A stretch of DNA of 64,000 nt from Paenibacillus sp. PK3_47 (GTDB lineage Bacteria > Bacillota > Bacilli > Paenibacillales > Paenibacillaceae), in assembly GCF_023520895.1 (NCBI RefSeq), contig NZ_CP026029.1, positions 4,216,001-4,280,000 of the forward strand, given 5' to 3'. Numbering within the stretch: the first letter of the stretch is position 1; each line of letters begins with the position of its first letter. The position numbers and the translations under genes were made by a program. Positions 59,916-64,000 of the stretch are shown in pieces. The notes beneath the pieces were generated by a model. That model searched no databases and was not told the origin of the DNA. It worked only from the letters and a program-made list of their open reading frames with translations.

Positions 59916-61780
59916 TGGGAGATAACCAGCTCACCGAAGTTGAACTTAAAAAAATTTCACAGCTGGTGTATCTTGACATTGTTGACAGCGAGGGCGTCAA
60001 TACGAAGATCCAGCAGATTTACATGCGTCAGGGCAAAAAAATCACCGTCGAGCAGGTCATTGATTATTACACGACAGGTGAAGGTCTCAAAGAACTGGAG
60101 GCACGGTATCCAAACACGCTGAACGGCAGCAAAGAATCCGAACAGTGGGTTGATATGCTTAAATCGATGGATACCGCCAAGTATCAGGATTGGGAAATCT
60201 CGAATGTCGTATCTAAGAACAAGCAGAATGAGTCAGGGTTCGTAGCCTTTACCGTAGATACGAAAAATGGGGCAAAAGTTGCGGCGTTCCGCGGCAGTGA
60301 GCCCATTGATGATCCCTATTTCCGGAATGACTGGAAAAATAACGGCACGACGGCCTATGAACTTGAATCGGTCCAGCAGCAGGATGCAAGGGAATACATG
60401 AGGCGCTTCGGGCAAGGGAGTAACGATGACTTGTATCTTACCGGCCATTCTCTCGGCGGAAATCTGACGCTTTATTCTTCTTTTGTACTTACCGATGAGC
60501 AGCGGAGCAGGCTTGTCAGCGCAAGCACCTTCAACGCGCCTGGCTTCAACAAAGCCTTGCTGGATAAATATCAGAGCCAGATTGACGAGATGAACGAGAA
60601 GGGGCAGATCAGGGAATTCCGCAACAAGCATGATCTGGTCCCGGCACTCTTCACGAATCCTTCTGATGGAATTTATATTGACACTAAATCTGAAGAGGTA
60701 ACGGGGTTCTCCCATCATTCCCTGTTCTCATTTGTTCAGGATGACGAGTCCACCTTTCACCGGTCGGAATCCCAGATGCGGGCCGTCATTCCGAACATTG
60801 TGCATCATGTTACGGTCGGCCTGGAGGTAGTGCCGAACTTCCTCAAAGAAGCGCTGGTCCGGGAGGTGTTCAAAATCTGGGACGGCGACATTGAGATTCA
60901 GCATATTCTTTTTGCCGCTGCGGCGGTGGCTGCCATCTTCATAGCCGGTCCGATTACGATACTTGTTGGCGCATTAAAAGTAGTTGTGGCGCTGTACGTT
61001 ATCGGGTTCATCATTGATAAGGTAATCCCATGGATCAAGGAAGGCATTGCCAACATTGCGGAGATGGTGGAGACGTTCTTTGACGAAGCTGTCGAGTACA
61101 TTACCAATCTCGTATTCCAGGCTGTGGATGCCGCCAAGCTGATCGGGAGCAAGGTCGCGCAGTTTACGCAGCAGGTGAAAAGTGCTGTAACGCAGTTCTT
61201 CAAGGATCTGAAGGACGGCTTCAACCGCTTTGTAGCAGATACGATCAAATTCGTAGAAGCCCAGAAGGAACGTTTCATCAAAATGAAGGACCAGGCAGTC
61301 AAAAAGCTGGGCGATATTTTTAACTCCGTCAAGTCAGCAATCACCCGCAAAAAGGATGAAATTGTATCCGGTGTCCGTTCGTTTAAGGACAAGCTGATCG
61401 GTGAGATCAAGTCAAAGATCAAGACGGTGGCCAAATTTGCGGTCTCGGCCGCAAGCGCGGCACGAACCGCTCAAATTAAGGCCAGTCTAAGCCGGATTGA
61501 AGCGCTGCACCGCACCCTGAAACAGAAGGAAGAGCAAATCTCGGAAGCGGTATCCCGTATTCTGAATGTCGCATCCGATGTCTACTCCAGCGTATCCGGC
61601 GCGTATCCGGAAAGCTATGTGCGCTCTCAGCTGAGAGAGCTGCAGAGGGTCTGCGATGAAGTCAGAGCCAAAGAGCGCCGTGTGTCGGAGACGCTGAAGC
61701 AGCAGTCGGAGGCGGTGAAGTATTCCGTGAATACGTACCGCAGCACCGAGGCCAGACTGGCCGCGATGGCCCGCAGTTAA
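59915..61780 (+). CDS. Lipase with N-terminal catalytic domain and long helical C-terminus, putative type VII effector
   Basis: A 621-residue protein. The N-terminal alpha/beta-hydrolase domain (about 1-300, Mbeg1/DUF2974-like) has an intact nucleophile elbow TGHSLGG (Ser179), Asp in NKHDLVP (240) and His in GFSHHSLFSF (267/268). A hydrophobic patch at 331-370 is followed by about 250 residues of amphipathic helix with repeated Lys/Phe/Val pattern and a final coiled coil. No Sec signal. This order, enzyme first and helical targeting domain last, is the reverse of LXG toxins and matches the plan known for the S. aureus type VII lipase TslA. Confidence 0.72.
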   Translation: MGDNQLTEVELKKISQLVYLDIVDSEGVNTKIQQIYMRQGKKITVEQVIDYYTTGEGLKELEARYPNTLNGSKESEQWVDMLKSMDTAKYQDWEISNVVSKNKQNESGFVAFTVDTKNGAKVAAFRGSEPIDDPYFRNDWKNNGTTAYELESVQQQDAREYMRRFGQGSNDDLYLTGHSLGGNLTLYSSFVLTDEQRSRLVSASTFNAPGFNKALLDKYQSQIDEMNEKGQIREFRNKHDLVPALFTNPSDGIYIDTKSEEVTGFSHHSLFSFVQDDESTFHRSESQMRAVIPNIVHHVTVGLEVVPNFLKEALVREVFKIWDGDIEIQHILFAAAAVAAIFIAGPITILVGALKVVVALYVIGFIIDKVIPWIKEGIANIAEMVETFFDEAVEYITNLVFQAVDAAKLIGSKVAQFTQQVKSAVTQFFKDLKDGFNRFVADTIKFVEAQKERFIKMKDQAVKKLGDIFNSVKSAITRKKDEIVSGVRSFKDKLIGEIKSKIKTVAKFAVSAASAARTAQIKASLSRIEALHRTLKQKEEQISEAVSRILNVASDVYSSVSGAYPESYVRSQLRELQRVCDEVRAKERRVSETLKQQSEAVKYSVNTYRSTEARLAAMARS

Positions 61781-61820
61781 TCTATTTATCTTGTATCCAA
61801 ATTAAAGGAGGCCCAATATT

Positions 61821-62666
61821 ATGAAACGTTTATCCAGCCTGTTTGCTGTTTTTTTGATTATTGCCCTGTTTTCTTCCTCATTCCAGGCGACGGCCGCCAG
61901 CCTGCCGCTTAGAGTCGTGGTAGATGGACAAAAGGTTAATTTTCCTGACGCCCAGCCTTATATTGATGCCCAGCAGCGTGTCCAGCTCCCGGTACGTTTT
62001 GTTACAGAAGCACTGGGAGCAAAGGTACTTTGGGACGGTCCCGCTAAAAAGGCAACGATTATCCTGAACGGCAAGACGATGGTCGTCTTTATCGGCAAAA
62101 CCAGCTACACCGTGGACGGAAAAACGAAGCAGATGGATACCGCTGCAGTCTTCAAGCAGTCCAGAACTTTTGTGCCGCTGCGTTTTCTATACGAAGGTCT
62201 GGGTCTCAATGTCAATTGGGATGATTCCGTAAAAACGGTTTACATCACGACCGGAGGAAGCGGATCAGCGCCTGCTGCGCCATCCACAGGGGCACAGACG
62301 GCTGACGTCCACGGCTTCAAGGTGAATTATGCGAAGAAGGGGCCGAGCCTGGACCCTGTATACATCACTAAGTCCGGGATGACCGTCTACGAGAATGAAG
62401 ACTGGGTGTCCGGACAGTATCTTTTCCAGCTAACGATTGTGTTCGGTGACACCGGTTCTGACCCTGTACAGGGTGCAAAGGATGCGGAAAGCATTTTGCG
62501 TCAGAAAGTTGAAGGCAGTGTAGTCGATGCCGTGATGAATTATGCCCGGACCAAAACGAAACGAAGCGATATTCTGCCTGATAAAACATTCACTGCCGAG
62601 AAATACACGATTGTCGTCGGTTCCCAGGAATATGACGATGTAGCGATTAACATTGCGCCAAGATAA
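61821..62666 (+). CDS. Secreted copper-amine-oxidase-N (stalk) domain protein
   Basis: A 281-residue exported protein: signal peptide (LFAVFLIIALFSSSFQATAA), one copper amine oxidase N-like domain (residues 27-145; VQLPVRFVTEALGAKVLWDG, TFVPLRFLYEGLGLNVNWDD), a short Gly/Ser/Ala/Pro linker, and a C-terminal domain of about 120 residues (VYITKSGMTVYENEDWVSGQ...) that I do not recognise. RBS AAAGGAGG. Probably wall-associated. It follows the lipase by 40 bp, so it may be part of the secretion operon. Confidence 0.82.
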   Translation: MKRLSSLFAVFLIIALFSSSFQATAASLPLRVVVDGQKVNFPDAQPYIDAQQRVQLPVRFVTEALGAKVLWDGPAKKATIILNGKTMVVFIGKTSYTVDGKTKQMDTAAVFKQSRTFVPLRFLYEGLGLNVNWDDSVKTVYITTGGSGSAPAAPSTGAQTADVHGFKVNYAKKGPSLDPVYITKSGMTVYENEDWVSGQYLFQLTIVFGDTGSDPVQGAKDAESILRQKVEGSVVDAVMNYARTKTKRSDILPDKTFTAEKYTIVVGSQEYDDVAINIAPR

Positions 62667-62696
62667 AACACATGGATAAGGGGAATGAGGACGATC

Positions 62697-64000
62697 GTGA
62701 AAAGCAAGCTGATTAAAGGTACCCTACGGTTCGTACTACCGTTGGCGGCAGCAGGGATGCTGCTGTCCGATCTGTTCGTTCCGGTAAATGCGGTCACGGC
62801 CGGCACCCCGGATGATTTTCCGCAGACGCCGGCGGAAGCACGGATATACATTAATAGAGATATGAAAGAATTTTACGGAAAGTTTGACTACTACCCGCCG
62901 GCTACTTCCAAGGGGAATCTCCGGGAGGATCTGCTCCAGAAGTCCATAGACTCCAAGGATTACACCTTTGACATGGTGTACGGATCGAGCCACGGAGAGC
63001 GGCTGATTCACAAAAATAACATGTACCCGTTCTCGGGATATAATCTGAGAGGGGATTCTGTATCGGCCAAAGGGGTCCCATGGTATGCGGGCTGGAGCGG
63101 CAGCAAGATTCAGGATTTCGATATGGTAAAATCGCCATGGGAGGATCCGCGGACCGGGGTCAAAAACAATCTGTTCAACCGGTATTCCGATCCCTCGAAC
63201 AAGTACCTCGCAAGCTCAAACGGCAACTTCGAGCAGGCGATCCTGACGGGGCTTAACCTGGAATACGGCGGCAAGAAATACAGCCAGTTCATGTACAATA
63301 ATATGAATGCCGGATACAAAGACCGTGTTGTATATGATTTCAACGCCACCCCTTCCAAGGGCGGAAAATGGGTGGATTATGTCCAGATCATCCAGCCGCC
63401 AACCTTCCTGTCCTGGGGCTCGGGCCGGATCTATATCGATCATCCTGACGGAAACCTGACCTACCTCGGGATACCGATTGCCCCGTTCGTCCTGCAGGCG
63501 GACGATCTGTCCGCTGTCTTTGAGAACTTCCCTTCCGGAGCGGTAGCCGGGGATTCTGTAACCGTCGGCGTCCGGATTAACTCTACATTCGACGGTGACC
63601 GGACAACAGACTTTAACTGGGAGATCAAAGACGGCAGCGGCAAATCCGTACAGGCCAACTTTAAAGGGCATGAACCTAAACGCTCAGGTCCGATTACGGT
63701 TCCGGGCAACAGCGAACGCATGCTGTACGCCTCCTTCATCATGCCGGAAACCAGCGTCAGCGTGAAGCTGCAGGTGAACTACGGCAAGTCACCGGAAGAA
63801 GTGATCTATACCAACAATACAGCCAGTTCTACGCTGAAGCTCGTGCAGCCTCTGCCTGCGGCCAAGCGGAAATTCGAATTGGATTATAATGTACTGTCGA
63901 GAACGATTTCCTTCCCTCTGGCAAATGGACAGGCAATCAATGCTGTATTGAGTCTTCCGGGAAGTTCACGTTGGAATAGAAATGCCACGGGTGCACTGAA
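62697..64000 (+). CDS. Large secreted protein (cut by the window end)
   Basis: An open frame of 434 codons with no stop before position 64000. GTG 62697 follows GGGGAATGAGG. The N-terminus is a signal peptide (LIKGTLRFVLPLAAAGMLL..., mature part near residue 37). The sequence contains DLSAVFENFPSGAVAGDSV followed by a beta-sandwich-like segment (TVGVRINSTFDGDRTTDFNW) similar in style to CARDB/adhesion modules. No catalytic motif recognised. It may be a surface protein linked to the secretion locus. Confidence 0.75.
   Translation, partial: MKSKLIKGTLRFVLPLAAAGMLLSDLFVPVNAVTAGTPDDFPQTPAEARIYINRDMKEFYGKFDYYPPATSKGNLREDLLQKSIDSKDYTFDMVYGSSHGERLIHKNNMYPFSGYNLRGDSVSAKGVPWYAGWSGSKIQDFDMVKSPWEDPRTGVKNNLFNRYSDPSNKYLASSNGNFEQAILTGLNLEYGGKKYSQFMYNNMNAGYKDRVVYDFNATPSKGGKWVDYVQIIQPPTFLSWGSGRIYIDHPDGNLTYLGIPIAPFVLQADDLSAVFENFPSGAVAGDSVTVGVRINSTFDGDRTTDFNWEIKDGSGKSVQANFKGHEPKRSGPITVPGNSERMLYASFIMPETSVSVKLQVNYGKSPEEVIYTNNTASSTLKLVQPLPAAKRKFELDYNVLSRTISFPLANGQAINAVLSLPGSSRWNRNATGAL

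Overview
The window looks like the chromosome of a Paenibacillus-type Firmicute. It has moderately high GC, strong AGGAGG-type ribosome binding sites with many GTG and TTG starts, Bacillus-type gene families (YhaM, IDEAL-domain protein, PspA/PspC, PucC-PucG purine genes, a WXG100/YukD/EssC set), and secreted proteins with copper-amine-oxidase-N 'stalk' domains.

1-13.6 kb is a co-directional purine uptake and breakdown block. It carries a nucleoside-type ABC transporter (ATPase cut by the window start, plus two permeases), three-subunit xanthine dehydrogenase, OHCU decarboxylase, 5-hydroxyisourate hydrolase, allantoinase, allantoate amidohydrolase, ureidoglycine-glyoxylate aminotransferase and adenine deaminase. 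No urate oxidase is present in the window. 13.8-19.4 kb holds an IDEAL-domain protein, a ferrochelatase resembling the proteobacterial protoheme type, a secreted protein with three FMN-binding domains behind two tandem Fnr/CRP-like boxes, and YhaM.

19.4-21.2 kb is a 51-bp tandem repeat array, each unit carrying a dyad, split by an IS3-family element whose orfB is out of frame. 21.2-26.7 kb is housekeeping and stress genes: a DnaQ-like exonuclease, a TerD-vWA fusion, PspA/PspC, an HD phosphohydrolase, a frameshifted methyltransferase and a small kinase. 26.8-29.8 kb (minus strand) is a compact four-gene operon: ABC exporter, GNAT-like protein, a 32-residue peptide gene, and a second GNAT-like protein. 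It looks like a peptide-modification and export locus that I cannot match to a described class.

30.0-42.5 kb is glucuronoxylan/uronate metabolism: GH115 alpha-glucuronidase, an AraC regulator, uxaC (interrupted by an in-frame TGA), uxuB, uxuA and a divergent GntR regulator with a palindromic operator. An AT-rich, gene-poor patch (33.7-36.5 kb) with two secreted proteins and remnants of a Y-family DNA polymerase and an ABC ATPase lies inside it.

43-64 kb is the most striking part. After an orphan AAA ATPase comes a tightly packed run of more than 15 genes. Tad/Flp-pilus-like genes (two degenerate TadZ/MinD-like proteins, a CpaB-like SAF protein, TadA-type ATPase, TadB, TadC, a Flp-like pilin, two membrane-anchored small proteins) run straight into type VII secretion genes (YukD-like protein, beta-propeller-like protein, a three-ATPase EssC/FtsK protein, two WXG100-like proteins). 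Then follow a pseudo-lipase without its nucleophile, a lipoprotein, and a lipase with an N-terminal catalytic domain and a long helical C-terminus. EssB, EsaA and EssA were not seen. The layout suggests a Tad-type VII hybrid secretion machine with a lipase effector and a possible lipoprotein immunity partner.
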